This document shows, in pieces, positions 7,424 to 16,085 of a stretch of DNA of 32,188 nucleotides. Position 1 is the first letter of the stretch. Each line of letters opens with the position of its first letter. The notes under the pieces are model-generated. The model saw only the letters and a list, made by a program, of their open reading frames with translations. It ran no database searches and was not told where the DNA came from. The stretch lies in NCBI RefSeq assembly GCF_947072685.1, contig NZ_CAMTIK010000025.1, positions 1-32,188 of the forward strand. Direction: 5' to 3'. The translations under genes and the position numbers were made by a program. Source of the DNA: an uncultured Cetobacterium sp. Lineage in GTDB: Bacteria; Fusobacteriota; Fusobacteriia; Fusobacteriales; Fusobacteriaceae.

Positions 7424-8935
7424 ATGGGAATTTTTAAAATATATATATTGGCAATATTGACTGGTTTTATGACTGGAGTTATAACAATACCTTATAGGTG
7501 GATTATAGAAAAATCTTTTTATGTAAGAAAAATGATTTTTAATTTAGATAATTCTAAATATTATTTAATTTTAGGTTTTTTAGGAATTTATATAATCGGG
7601 TTAATTATAAATAGGATAGTTGAAGAGATGCCAGTGATAACAGGAAGTGGCATACCACAGGTAAAGGGACAAATATACGGAAGAGTATCGATGGTGAACT
7701 CCCTAAAAGGAATAGTCTTAAAATTTTTAGGTGGTGTTATGGGAATATCAAGTGGATACTCTTTAGGAAGAGAAGGACCATCAGTTCAAATGGGAGCACT
7801 TATAGGGGATGAAATATCCAAAGTTTTTAAGGTAAGTAAAGTGGAGAGAAAATACTTGATAATGAGTGGAGCAAGTGCGGGATTATCCTCAGCTTTTACA
7901 GCCCCACTAGCTTCAGCAATATTTGTTGCCGAAGAGTTACAAAAATATTTTAATTCAAGATTGGTGATGTTTTCTTTTTTAGGGGCTATAACCTCTGGAT
8001 ATATGTCATCTAAAATATTTTTAAAAAATGATTATTTAAATATAAAAATAGTTTATCCAGAGGGATTAAATTATTTAGAGTATTTATATATATGTATAGC
8101 CTTTTCTATATTTATGAGTTTTGTAGGAAAGATATTTTCGAATCTATTGATGTTTTTTCAGAAAAAAAATAATGAAATAAAAATTTCAAAGTATATAAAA
8201 ATATTTTTATATACAGCTATGATCTTTATAATAGGTATATTTTATATAGATTTAACAGCAGGTGGAGAGAGTTTTTTAATAAAGGTGGCTTTAGAAAACT
8301 CAACAGGTATTTTAATGTTAGTTTTCTTTATCTTACTAAAAATACTGTTTACAACACTATCTTATTCAACAGGATTTCCAGGAGGTATATTTTTACCACT
8401 TTTAGTTATAGGAGGACTTTCAGGAAAACTTTTTGGTTTGTTATTGGTTTATTTTAATATTTTAACAATAGAAAATATAGGGGTGTTTATATTTTTAGGA
8501 ATGGCATCAGTGTTTGTAGTTGTAGTGAGGTCCCCAGCTACAGGGATCATATTGATATTGGAGATGACTTCAGATTTTACATTACTACCAAGTATGATAG
8601 TTGTTGTAGGGTTAGCTTATACAATAAGTAATTTTCTAAAAGTTGTTCCAATATATGATTTGTTATATGAGGTTTTAGTAAAAAATGATAAAGCGAAAGA
8701 TGAAGTTGAGTTGGTCTATGAACTGGGAAGAGAGTCATATCTTATAGATAGGGACATTTTAAATTTAGAGTTACCAGGAAAATTACAATTAGCTTCCCTA
8801 GAGAGGGATGGGAATGAAATAGAGATTAAAGATGGAGTGAAACTGAAGCAAAATGATATAATAGGTGTTTTAGTACCCAGAAAAAATATAGAGGAATTTT
8901 ATGACTCTTTGAGATCATTGGCCAAAGAGGATTGA
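7424..8935 (+). CDS. CLC-type H+/Cl- antiporter with C-terminal TrkA-C-like domain
   Basis: Integral membrane protein of 503 aa. CLC signature motifs are present: GSGIPQVKG (74-82), GREGPSVQMG (115-124) with gating Glu117, and GFPGGIFLP in the second half. The pair Glu170-Glu171 after SAIFVAE matches the inner proton glutamate of the E. coli antiporter, so exchange of chloride and protons is more likely than a passive channel. No fluoride-CLC substitution is seen. From about residue 430 the chain is soluble and resembles a TrkA-C/RCK-C domain (DGVKLKQNDIIGVLVP), a possible ligand-sensing site. AAGGAC precedes the ATG. It is monocistronic, between the thi terminator and a convergent alkaline phosphatase. 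Confidence 0.93.
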   Translation: MGIFKIYILAILTGFMTGVITIPYRWIIEKSFYVRKMIFNLDNSKYYLILGFLGIYIIGLIINRIVEEMPVITGSGIPQVKGQIYGRVSMVNSLKGIVLKFLGGVMGISSGYSLGREGPSVQMGALIGDEISKVFKVSKVERKYLIMSGASAGLSSAFTAPLASAIFVAEELQKYFNSRLVMFSFLGAITSGYMSSKIFLKNDYLNIKIVYPEGLNYLEYLYICIAFSIFMSFVGKIFSNLLMFFQKKNNEIKISKYIKIFLYTAMIFIIGIFYIDLTAGGESFLIKVALENSTGILMLVFFILLKILFTTLSYSTGFPGGIFLPLLVIGGLSGKLFGLLLVYFNILTIENIGVFIFLGMASVFVVVVRSPATGIILILEMTSDFTLLPSMIVVVGLAYTISNFLKVVPIYDLLYEVLVKNDKAKDEVELVYELGRESYLIDRDILNLELPGKLQLASLERDGNEIEIKDGVKLKQNDIIGVLVPRKNIEEFYDSLRSLAKED

Positions 8936-8950
8936 TTTTTAAATAAAAAT

Positions 8951-8985
8951 AGGGTGAAACTTTAAGTTTCACCCTGTTTTTATTT
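8951..8985. terminator. Bidirectional terminator between clc and alkaline phosphatase
   Basis: AGGGTGAAACTT and AAGTTTCACCCT (8951-8975) form a nearly perfect stem with A-rich and T-rich flanks on the two sides. It can stop transcription from both convergent genes, and its right flank runs into the phosphatase stop codon. Confidence 0.85.
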
Positions 8986-10632
8986 GATTTCGTCAAGAGC
9001 AGCTTGTGGAATATAAAACTCTTCGTCATTAAAAATAACAACACCATTGAAGTGTTTTTTTTGATTATTCAACTCATAATAATTTTTATTTTCAAAGAAT
9101 ATATAATCTTTATTCTTTGAGGTAATAATAAATTTAGGATTGCTTGGAGTGGAAGTATCAACTTTTGTTTTTAAACCAGATTTTGCAATGTTTTTTCCAG
9201 GAACAAACAATTTTTCGGTGACACTGTCTAAATCTGTATTAAGAGCTTTGGCTATATATAAAGCTAAATCAGAATTTTGAATAGTTCCAGTTAATTGATT
9301 TTTTGAATCGGAAGTATAAATATAAAATGGAACATCTTCACCGGTATGCCCACCAGTAGTCCAAGCTAGATTGGAACGCTCACTTACTATTTTAGCAATA
9401 ATAGACTGCAAATCACGTTCGTTTTTAGTATTTGAAATCTCCTTTAATTCTTCCTCTTTAGGTTCAAATCCAAGTTTTTCTTTTATAATATTTGAAGTGT
9501 TCTCTTTATTTTGCATAATCTCTTTTGCGATAGCCTCTTCGGAAGCCTTGGCATTTTTTAAAACAGTCACAAAATTTTCAATAGGTATTTCAGGATAATT
9601 TTTAGCTGTATTTTGATTTCCAATGCTCAATCCACCTGTTCCGTGATCTGTAGTTACAACAACAAGAGTATCATTATTTTTTTTAGCAAAATCTAAAGCC
9701 ACGCCTACTGCGTTATCAAAAGCCTTAAAGTCTGAAATTTGAGCGATAGGATTGTTTGCATGACTAGCCCAATCAACTTTAGATCCTTCAACCATTAAAA
9801 AAAATCCATCTTTATCTTTAGACAGTAAATCGATTGCCTTTTCAGTCATCTGTGCAAGGGAAGGAATATTGTTTGAATCTCGATCTATATCGTTGGGCAT
9901 ATCTTTTTCAGCAAAGAATCCCCAAACTTTATCTCCATTACTATCTTCTAGTTCTTTGAGATTAGACACAATACTATATCCCTCATCTTTGATTACTGAT
10001 AACATATTTTCCCCATCAATTCTATTTTTTGATTTAGGGTCTTGGTCATTATTTGGCATAAAAAAGTTTTTACCCCCACCTAAAACAACGTTCATATTTT
10101 GGTAAACTTGTTGTTCTCCAATATCAGAATAGTTATTTCTATGAGTACTATGTGCACTAAAATCTGCTGGAGTGGCATGAGTTATCTCAGAAGTAGCAAC
10201 GATACCAACAGCTTTTCCCATAAGTTTAGACGCTTCTAAAACAGATGCGACAGGGGCTAGTTTGTCATTTTCTTTAACTTCTCTTGCCCCGTATAAAGTT
10301 GCAGCTGTTGGTTTCACACCAATTAGTTTGTCCTGTGTTTTCCATCCAGTAGCTAAAGCAGTCCCTGCGGGAGCAGAATCGGCAATAGGAGTATCAGAAT
10401 TGTGTGTTCTAGCTAATCCGGAAGTGATTTCGTCTACATTTAAAGGTTTTCCATCGTTGTATACCCATCTAGCAAGTGTAGATGTTGTAACGGGAGTTCC
10501 ATCACTGATTAAAAAAATAACATTTTTAGCAAAACCAGGCTTGATATTTTCTAGTTTTTCAGAAAAAGCAATATTATTTTGTGTTAAAAAAGTTACTGCA
10601 AGAATAAAAGAACAAATTTTAATTCTATTCAT
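8980..10632 (-). CDS. phoA: Secreted alkaline phosphatase
   Basis: Phosphomonoesterase of 550 aa acting outside the cytoplasm; the signal peptide ends near IAFS (24). Active-site elements are in order: FLISDG (Asp44), ADSAPAG with nucleophile Ser86, THATPA (151-156), VEGSKVDWASH (Glu282, Asp287, His291), TTDHGTGG (Asp329, His330) and GGHTGED (His429). After about residue 470 there is an additional region ending in VVIFNDEEFYIPQAALDEIK, which looks like a copper-amine-oxidase-N-type repeat found at the ends of surface enzymes. A good AGGAGG lies 7 nt before the ATG. A consensus promoter and phosphate-type repeats lie upstream. Symbol given for the family; true orthology to E. coli phoA was not tested. 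Confidence 0.93.
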   Translation of the reverse strand: MNRIKICSFILAVTFLTQNNIAFSEKLENIKPGFAKNVIFLISDGTPVTTSTLARWVYNDGKPLNVDEITSGLARTHNSDTPIADSAPAGTALATGWKTQDKLIGVKPTAATLYGAREVKENDKLAPVASVLEASKLMGKAVGIVATSEITHATPADFSAHSTHRNNYSDIGEQQVYQNMNVVLGGGKNFFMPNNDQDPKSKNRIDGENMLSVIKDEGYSIVSNLKELEDSNGDKVWGFFAEKDMPNDIDRDSNNIPSLAQMTEKAIDLLSKDKDGFFLMVEGSKVDWASHANNPIAQISDFKAFDNAVGVALDFAKKNNDTLVVVTTDHGTGGLSIGNQNTAKNYPEIPIENFVTVLKNAKASEEAIAKEIMQNKENTSNIIKEKLGFEPKEEELKEISNTKNERDLQSIIAKIVSERSNLAWTTGGHTGEDVPFYIYTSDSKNQLTGTIQNSDLALYIAKALNTDLDSVTEKLFVPGKNIAKSGLKTKVDTSTPSNPKFIITSKNKDYIFFENKNYYELNNQKKHFNGVVIFNDEEFYIPQAALDEIK

Positions 10633-10660
10633 AGAATACCTCCTAAAAGTTTATATTCAA

Positions 10661-10689
10661 GTATTACCATAATTTTTTAACAATGTCAA
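10661..10689 (-). promoter_or_regulatory. Promoter of the alkaline phosphatase gene
   Basis: Minus strand: TTGACA (10689-10684), 17-bp spacer, TAATAC (10666-10661), a near-consensus promoter about 28 bp before the start codon. Confidence 0.7.
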
Positions 10690-10692
10690 GAT

Positions 10693-10723
10693 AACATAAA
10701 TTATGTTTAAAATTAGTTTAAAA
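10693..10723 (-). promoter_or_regulatory. Candidate Pho box: 11-bp-spaced repeats and palindrome
   Basis: On the minus strand TTTTAAAC occurs twice at an 11-bp period (10723-10716 and 10712-10705), just upstream of the -35. PhoB/PhoP-type regulators bind direct repeats at this period. A perfect 15-bp inverted repeat, AACATAA-A-TTATGTT (10693-10707), overlaps the second copy. The assignment is inferred from spacing and from the phosphatase gene it precedes. Confidence 0.45.
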
Positions 10724-10792
10724 TGAAGGATAAAACTGTATAATTGAGTATAATAAAATAGGGGTAGTTTAAAAAATAAAAGGAGGGCTAAG

Positions 10793-11310
10793 ATGGATTT
10801 GATGGGTCGAAAGATAATTTAATTAGAGATGATAGAATTAAGAGGTTTGAAAAGATTCTTTTAAAGTCGGGAAAACTACTTAATTTGTTATCTGAAGAGA
10901 GTGAGACTAGTAGATATTTTATAAAAAAAGGTTATGATGTAAAAAATTTAAAATTATCACCTAGTTTTAAAGATGATACAAAAGAGTATATCGGAAGAGA
11001 AACAGTGATAAAAGATATGAAATGTTTATATTCACAAGAAGGTTTTATCGGAATTTGGGCCGAAAATGCACTACTTCATCTTGATAGATTGGACATATAT
11101 TATATTTTAAATAAATTTTATAGTGCCCTTATAGACAAAGGCATTGTCTATATGTCTTTTAAGTATGGTGAAGAGGATTATTTAAGTGATGGGCATTGGT
11201 GTACTTGTTTCACAGAGAGAGATTTTTCAGATTTAGTAGGTTTTACTGATTTTAATATTGTTGAATTTTTTAGTGAAAATAATCAATTGGAAGTAATTTT
11301 AAAAAAATGA
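10793..11310 (+). pseudogene. Methyltransferase-like gene, apparently frameshifted after the start codon
   Basis: AGGAGG (10781-10786) sits 6 nt before ATG 10793, but that frame stops at a TAA after nine codons. The next frame is open from 10792 to the stop at 11310 and reads coherently from FDGSKDNLIRDD onward, with no ATG of its own. A single missing base just after the start codon would explain both facts. A TTG at 10885 gives 141 aa. The C-terminal half looks like a class I SAM methyltransferase: FIKKGYDV, GIWAENALLHL, ALIDKGIVYMSFKYG and TERDFSDLV. At the place of the glycine-rich SAM loop it reads LLNLLSEESETS, so SAM binding is doubtful. It could be a decayed gene, a sequencing error, or a short protein from the TTG. 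Confidence 0.55.
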
Positions 11311-11341
11311 GGCGGTATTAAATTACTACCTCATTTTATTT
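11304..11341. terminator. Bidirectional terminator between the methyltransferase-like gene and malQ
   Basis: AAAATGAGG (11304-11312) pairs with CCTCATTTT (11329-11337), with A and T runs on either side. The left arm overlaps the stop codon of the methyltransferase-like frame. Confidence 0.75.
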
Positions 11342-11363
11342 TAAAAGATATTTTTAGAACATA

Positions 11364-12863
11364 TTACCTATTGTATTTAATGGTTAACTCCTTAATTTTT
11401 TTAGAAAGTTCATCGGTTAAATCTTCAATTTTAACCCTCCATTCCCAATTCCCACCAAGAGTTGAAGGAGTATTCATTCTAGCTTCGTCTCCTAATCCTA
11501 AACAGTCTTGTAACGGGACTATAACTAGATTTGAATTTGAAGCCCAAAGAGACTCTATAAAATTCCAATTAATACATTCAGTTGAATTAGAACCATTATT
11601 TTTTAAATATTGAGTTAAATATTGATTGCAAAATGTTCGATCATCTCTATTAAGAGTATTGTACCATCCAATAATAGTTTGATTGTCATGAGTTCCAGTA
11701 TATGCAACACTATTTTTTTTATATTTATGTGGAAGGTAGTCGCTATCTTCTTTTGAACTGAATGCAAATTCCAATATTTTCATTCCAGGGTATCCAGATT
11801 CTTTTAAAAGTTTATGGACTTCTGGAGTTAAAAATCCAAGATCTTCTGCAATGATATTAAGATTTCCTAGTTTACTTCTAACACTATAAAAAAAATCAAT
11901 ACCAGGACCTTTTTCCCATCTCCCTTCTCTGGCAGTTTTATTTTTAAAAGGAATAGACCAATATGATTCAAAACCTCTAAAATGGTCGATTCTAACCACA
12001 TCATAAAGAGTAAAGCAATTTTTAACTCTTCTTATCCACCAATTATAGTTATTTTTTTTTAAAGATTTCCAATTGTAGAGTACATTGCCCCAAAGTTGCC
12101 CATCATCACTAAAAATATCTGGAGGACATCCAGCAACTCTTCTAGGTTTATTCTTTTTATCGAATTGAAATATTTTAGGGTTTTCCCAGGTGTCGGCACT
12201 ATCAGTAGCAATAAATATAGGAATATCACCAATAATTTTTATTCCATTCTCATTTGCATATTTTTTAAGCTTATTCCATTGTTTGGAAAAAAAATATTGT
12301 AAAAATAGATGATATAGAATGTCATCTTGAAGCTCAATTTTGGCATTTTTTATAGTTGATTTATCTTTTATTCGATATTTTAGAGGCCAATCAATCCAAG
12401 ATATTCCATTAAAATAATTTTTTATAGCCATGAAAAGTGTATAATTCTCAATCCAATCAATATTTTTATTTTTATAAATTTTCAGTTCGTTTAAATTTCC
12501 AATTTGTTTAAAGCGGTTATAGGCAATTTTTAGAACTTTATATTTTTCAATATAAAGTTTACTATATTCAACTTTTTCTTTGTTTAGAGCTTTGAGAGAG
12601 TCTAAATCAGATAGTTCTAAAAATCCATTTTCGATAAAGTAGTTCAAATCTATGAAATAAGGATTCCCAGCAAAGGCAGAAAAACATTGATAAGGAGAGT
12701 CACCATAACTAGTTATTCCTAAAGGAAGAATTTGCCAATATTTTTGCTTAGCTTGTTTTAAAAAATCTATGAAATTAAAAGCTTCTTTTCCAAAATCTCC
12801 GATACCGTATTTTCCAGGTAATGAAGTTATATGTAGAAGTATACCACTTGATCTTTCTATCAT
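11364..12863 (-). CDS. malQ: 4-alpha-glucanotransferase (amylomaltase, GH77)
   Basis: Cytoplasmic enzyme that transfers maltosyl or longer glucan units between maltodextrins. The 499-aa length is typical for the compact GH77 type. The N-terminus ERSSGILLHITSLPG and the SPYQCFSAFAGNPYFIDL stretch (56-73) are family hallmarks. The catalytic triad sits at Asp293 (VRIDHFRGF), Glu340 (AEDLGFLTPEV) and Asp393 (TGTHDNQT), almost the same positions as in Thermus amylomaltase. GAGGTC precedes the ATG by about 7 nt. It appears to be transcribed alone. Functionally it fits the maltose PTS genes further along, though those are 11 kb away. Confidence 0.95.
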   Translation of the reverse strand: MIERSSGILLHITSLPGKYGIGDFGKEAFNFIDFLKQAKQKYWQILPLGITSYGDSPYQCFSAFAGNPYFIDLNYFIENGFLELSDLDSLKALNKEKVEYSKLYIEKYKVLKIAYNRFKQIGNLNELKIYKNKNIDWIENYTLFMAIKNYFNGISWIDWPLKYRIKDKSTIKNAKIELQDDILYHLFLQYFFSKQWNKLKKYANENGIKIIGDIPIFIATDSADTWENPKIFQFDKKNKPRRVAGCPPDIFSDDGQLWGNVLYNWKSLKKNNYNWWIRRVKNCFTLYDVVRIDHFRGFESYWSIPFKNKTAREGRWEKGPGIDFFYSVRSKLGNLNIIAEDLGFLTPEVHKLLKESGYPGMKILEFAFSSKEDSDYLPHKYKKNSVAYTGTHDNQTIIGWYNTLNRDDRTFCNQYLTQYLKNNGSNSTECINWNFIESLWASNSNLVIVPLQDCLGLGDEARMNTPSTLGGNWEWRVKIEDLTDELSKKIKELTIKYNR

Positions 12864-12961
12864 AAAATGACCTCGCTTTACTATTAAAATTGGGTTATAA
12901 ATAATTTTACTGATTTAATTGTTTAAATCCTTGAAAAAATGAAAAAAGGAATTAAGAAAAG

Positions 12962-12990
12962 TTGAAGTAAGTAAATAAATATTGTTAAAT
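12962..12990 (+). promoter_or_regulatory. Candidate promoter of the yfcC-pepD operon
   Basis: TTGAAG (12962-12967) and TTAAAT (12985-12990) with a 17-bp spacer, in an AT-rich gap. The implied leader of about 90 nt includes a strong purine-rich ribosome site at 13041-13050. Confidence 0.4.
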
Positions 12991-13087
12991 ATACCAAACG
13001 CAAGAAAAATTTTATCTGATAGAACAATAAAATTAACTAAAAGGAGGAGGTATATAGGGGGAATTTGAACTATATACAAAACAGGGA

Positions 13088-14599
13088 ATGAAAGAGAAGA
13101 AAAAACGTAGTTTTCCAACAGCATTTACAGTACTTTTTATTATTTTAATTTTAGCATCAGGGCTCACTTATCTAGTGCCTTCTGGTAAATTTTCAAGATT
13201 GGGTTATGATAGTCAGACAAACGAATTTAGTATAACGAATTATAATGATGAAGTAATAAGTGAACCAGCCACACAAGAAATTTTAGATAAATTAAATATT
13301 CATTTAAAATTAGATAAATTTCAGGATGGGGTAATAAAAAAACCGATTGCGATTCCAGGAACATATACACAAATAGAGCAACATCCACAAGGCGTAATGG
13401 AAATACTAAAAGCTCCGATCATAGGTGTTACAGATACAGTAGATATTATGATTTTTGTTTTAATTTTAGGTGGGATAATAGGATTAGTAAATAAAGTAGG
13501 AGCGTTTGATGCTGGAATAGCAGCTCTTTCTAAAAAAACTAAAGGGAAAGAGTTTTTATTAGTTACTTTGGTATTTTTTTTAACTACGTTAGGAGGAACA
13601 ACATTTGGGCTTGCAGAGGAAACAATAGCATTTTATCCCATTTTAATGCCAATTTTTCTAGTGAGTGGATTTGATGCGATTACTTGTATAGCTGCAATTT
13701 ATATGGGGTCTTCAATAGGAACTATGTTTTCAACAGTTAATCCTTTTTCTGTAGTTATAGCGTCGAATGCAGCAGGAATAAGTTTTACATCAGGATTAAC
13801 GTATAGAATTATAGTTTTATCTATTGGATTTTTAATAACTTTGGGATATATGTATTGGTATGTTAAAAAAGTAAATAAAAATCCAGAGGCATCTCTTGTG
13901 TATGAAGATGAAAAATCTATTCATTCAAGATTTTTAGGAAATTTTGAAAAAGATTCAGCAGTTGAATTTACTATTAGAAGAAAACTTATATTATTGGTAT
14001 TTTCATTGGCATTTGTAGTTATGATTTGGGGTGTTTCACGTGGTGGATGGTGGTTTGAAGAAATGTCCGCTCTATTTTTAGCGGTTTCTTTAATTATAAT
14101 GTTCTTATCAGGATTGACAGAAAAAGATGCTGTCAATACCTTTATATCTGGTGCGGCAGATTTAGTAGGAGTTGTCTTAACAATAGGATTAGCAAGATCC
14201 ATTAATATAGTTATGGATAATGGATTTATTTCAGATACTCTATTACACTATTCTATTAATTTAATATCTGGAATGAGTGGAAGTATTTTTGCAATAGCTC
14301 AGCTTTTGGTATTTTCTTTCTTGGGATTCTTTATTCCGTCATCTTCAGGATTAGCAGTTTTAACAATGCCTATAATGGCTCCTTTAGCTGACAGTGTTGG
14401 ACTATCAAGAGAAGTAGTAATCAATGCTTATAACTGGGGACAAGGATTAATGTCGTTTATAACTCCAACAGGATTAATTTTAGTAACATTAGAAATGGCT
14501 GAAACAACATTCGATAAATGGTTGAAATACATTCTTCCATTGATGGGAATAATGGCAGTATATGCTATAATTATGTTGGTTATAAGTACTTTTATATAA
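13088..14599 (+). CDS. YfcC-family membrane transporter
   Basis: Polytopic membrane protein of 503 aa from the YfcC/DcuC-like carrier family, annotated variously for C4-dicarboxylates, amino acids or peptides. The N-terminus KRSFPTAFTVLFIILILASG and YLVPSGKF are typical of YfcC proteins. About twelve hydrophobic segments follow, interrupted by GGTTFGLAEETIAFYP (near 163-178), GSSIGTMFSTVNPFS and FFIPSSSGLAVLTMPIMAP (near 414-432). It is 12 bp before pepD, so the likely role is uptake of peptides or amino acids to be processed there; this is inferred from context. The start codon lacks a well-placed Shine-Dalgarno and overlaps the stop of a possible eight-codon leader frame. Confidence 0.88.
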   Translation: MKEKKKRSFPTAFTVLFIILILASGLTYLVPSGKFSRLGYDSQTNEFSITNYNDEVISEPATQEILDKLNIHLKLDKFQDGVIKKPIAIPGTYTQIEQHPQGVMEILKAPIIGVTDTVDIMIFVLILGGIIGLVNKVGAFDAGIAALSKKTKGKEFLLVTLVFFLTTLGGTTFGLAEETIAFYPILMPIFLVSGFDAITCIAAIYMGSSIGTMFSTVNPFSVVIASNAAGISFTSGLTYRIIVLSIGFLITLGYMYWYVKKVNKNPEASLVYEDEKSIHSRFLGNFEKDSAVEFTIRRKLILLVFSLAFVVMIWGVSRGGWWFEEMSALFLAVSLIIMFLSGLTEKDAVNTFISGAADLVGVVLTIGLARSINIVMDNGFISDTLLHYSINLISGMSGSIFAIAQLLVFSFLGFFIPSSSGLAVLTMPIMAPLADSVGLSREVVINAYNWGQGLMSFITPTGLILVTLEMAETTFDKWLKYILPLMGIMAVYAIIMLVISTFI

Positions 14600-14611
14600 A
14601 GGAGAGCGACT

Positions 14612-16042
14612 ATGAACTTAATATTGAAACCAGAAAGAGTATTTTATTATTTTGAAGAGATTTCAAAAATACCGAGGGAGTCTTATAAAGAAAAAAAAAT
14701 TAGTGATTATTTGGTAGCATTCGGAAAAATAAATAATTTGGAAGTATACCAAGATGAAAGAAATAATGTAGTTTTAAGAAAAAAAGCCTTTAAAGGTTAT
14801 GAAAATCATAGAGGAGTAATACTACAAGGACACATGGATATGGTCTGTGAAAAAACAGAGGGAAGTTTACACAATTTTGATAAGGAGCCAATTCAGTTAA
14901 GAGTTGAAGATAATTACTTAAAAGCTAAAGATACAACACTGGGTGCAGATAATGGAGTAGCTTTAGCGATGGCAATGGCAATATTAGAGGATAAAGGTTT
15001 AGAACATGGACCTTTAGAATTTTTAGCTACAACATCTGAAGAGACTGATTTAGGGGGAGCATTATTCCTAAAAGAAGGAATCTTAAAAGGAAACTTGTTG
15101 ATAAATTTAGATTCAGAAGATGAAGGAATAATAACAGTTGGATCAGCTGGAGGTGTTGAAATTGATATATCACTGCCTATAAAAAAGGAACCTTTATTAG
15201 CTGGGGAGAATTATAAAATTAAAATATCAAATCTTTTAGGTGGTCACTCTGGTATTGAAATTGATAAAAATAGAGGGAATGCAAATAAAATATTAGGTGA
15301 GGTTTTGGAGATACTCCAAGAAAAAACTTCAATAAAACTTATTGATATATCTGGAGGATCAAAAGATAATGCTATTCCTGTAAATTCAGAGGCTATAGTT
15401 TTTTCAGAAGAGAATATAGATGGGAAAATAAAAGAAATAATTTCTAAAATAAAAGAAGATTATGCTCAAGTTGAACCAGATTTAGAGATTACATCTGAAA
15501 TTATAGAGACAAAGTTTTATGAAACTTTTTCAGAAAAGAGTTTTTTAAGATACTTAAAGGTTATAAAAACTCTACCTACAGGTGTTTATAGTTGGATGGA
15601 AGAATATAAAAATGTGGTAGAATCATCTGATAATTTAGCTATAGTAAAAACAGAAAATTCTGATATAAAAATAATTATCTCTTTAAGAAGTTCAGATAGG
15701 TCAGTTTTAGAGAGATTAAAAAATAAAATTTTTTCAATTTTAGAAGAAAATAATGCAAATTATGAACTTTCAAACGGCTATCCTGAATGGAAATTTAAAA
15801 AAGAATCATACTTAAGAGATGTAGCTTTAAAAGTATATAGAAAATTATATAACAAAGATATGAAAATAGAGGTTATACACGCAGGACTTGAGTGTGGGGC
15901 CATATCACAGAAATATCCAAATATAGATTTTATAAGTATTGGACCGAATATAAAAAATGTTCATACTCCAAGAGAGATTTTAGATATTAAATCTACGGAA
16001 AGAGTCTATAATTATTTAATTGAACTACTAAAAGAACTTTAG
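14612..16042 (+). CDS. pepD: Aminoacyl-histidine dipeptidase (Xaa-His dipeptidase, M20C)
   Basis: Cytoplasmic zinc dipeptidase of 476 aa, family length, with broad activity on dipeptides such as carnosine. Metal and catalytic residues are visible: LQGHMDMV (His74, Asp76), TLGADNGVA (Asp113), TSEETDLGGA (Glu143, Glu144), NLDSEDEG (Asp167) and NVHTPRE (His451). The dimerisation insert covers about residues 185-400, with GGHSGIEI marking its start. GGAGAG lies 8 nt before the ATG. It follows the YfcC carrier by 12 bp and is followed by a terminator, so the two genes form a unit for import and cleavage of small peptides. Confidence 0.95.
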   Translation: MNLILKPERVFYYFEEISKIPRESYKEKKISDYLVAFGKINNLEVYQDERNNVVLRKKAFKGYENHRGVILQGHMDMVCEKTEGSLHNFDKEPIQLRVEDNYLKAKDTTLGADNGVALAMAMAILEDKGLEHGPLEFLATTSEETDLGGALFLKEGILKGNLLINLDSEDEGIITVGSAGGVEIDISLPIKKEPLLAGENYKIKISNLLGGHSGIEIDKNRGNANKILGEVLEILQEKTSIKLIDISGGSKDNAIPVNSEAIVFSEENIDGKIKEIISKIKEDYAQVEPDLEITSEIIETKFYETFSEKSFLRYLKVIKTLPTGVYSWMEEYKNVVESSDNLAIVKTENSDIKIIISLRSSDRSVLERLKNKIFSILEENNANYELSNGYPEWKFKKESYLRDVALKVYRKLYNKDMKIEVIHAGLECGAISQKYPNIDFISIGPNIKNVHTPREILDIKSTERVYNYLIELLKEL

Positions 16043-16052
16043 TTAAAACAGT

Positions 16053-16085
16053 AAAAAGGAGAGGTTTTAAGCTCTCCTTTTTTCG
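16053..16085. terminator. Bidirectional terminator between pepD and mobAB
   Basis: AAAAAGGAGAG (16053-16063) pairs with CTCTCCTTTTT (16072-16082). The stem overlaps the last codons and stop of the convergent mobA-mobB gene. Confidence 0.85.

Noticed and set aside
10262-10672. Plus-strand open frame of 136 codons opposite the alkaline phosphatase start
   Set aside because: It is antisense to a well-supported gene and its promoter, and shows no recognisable domain or ribosome site.
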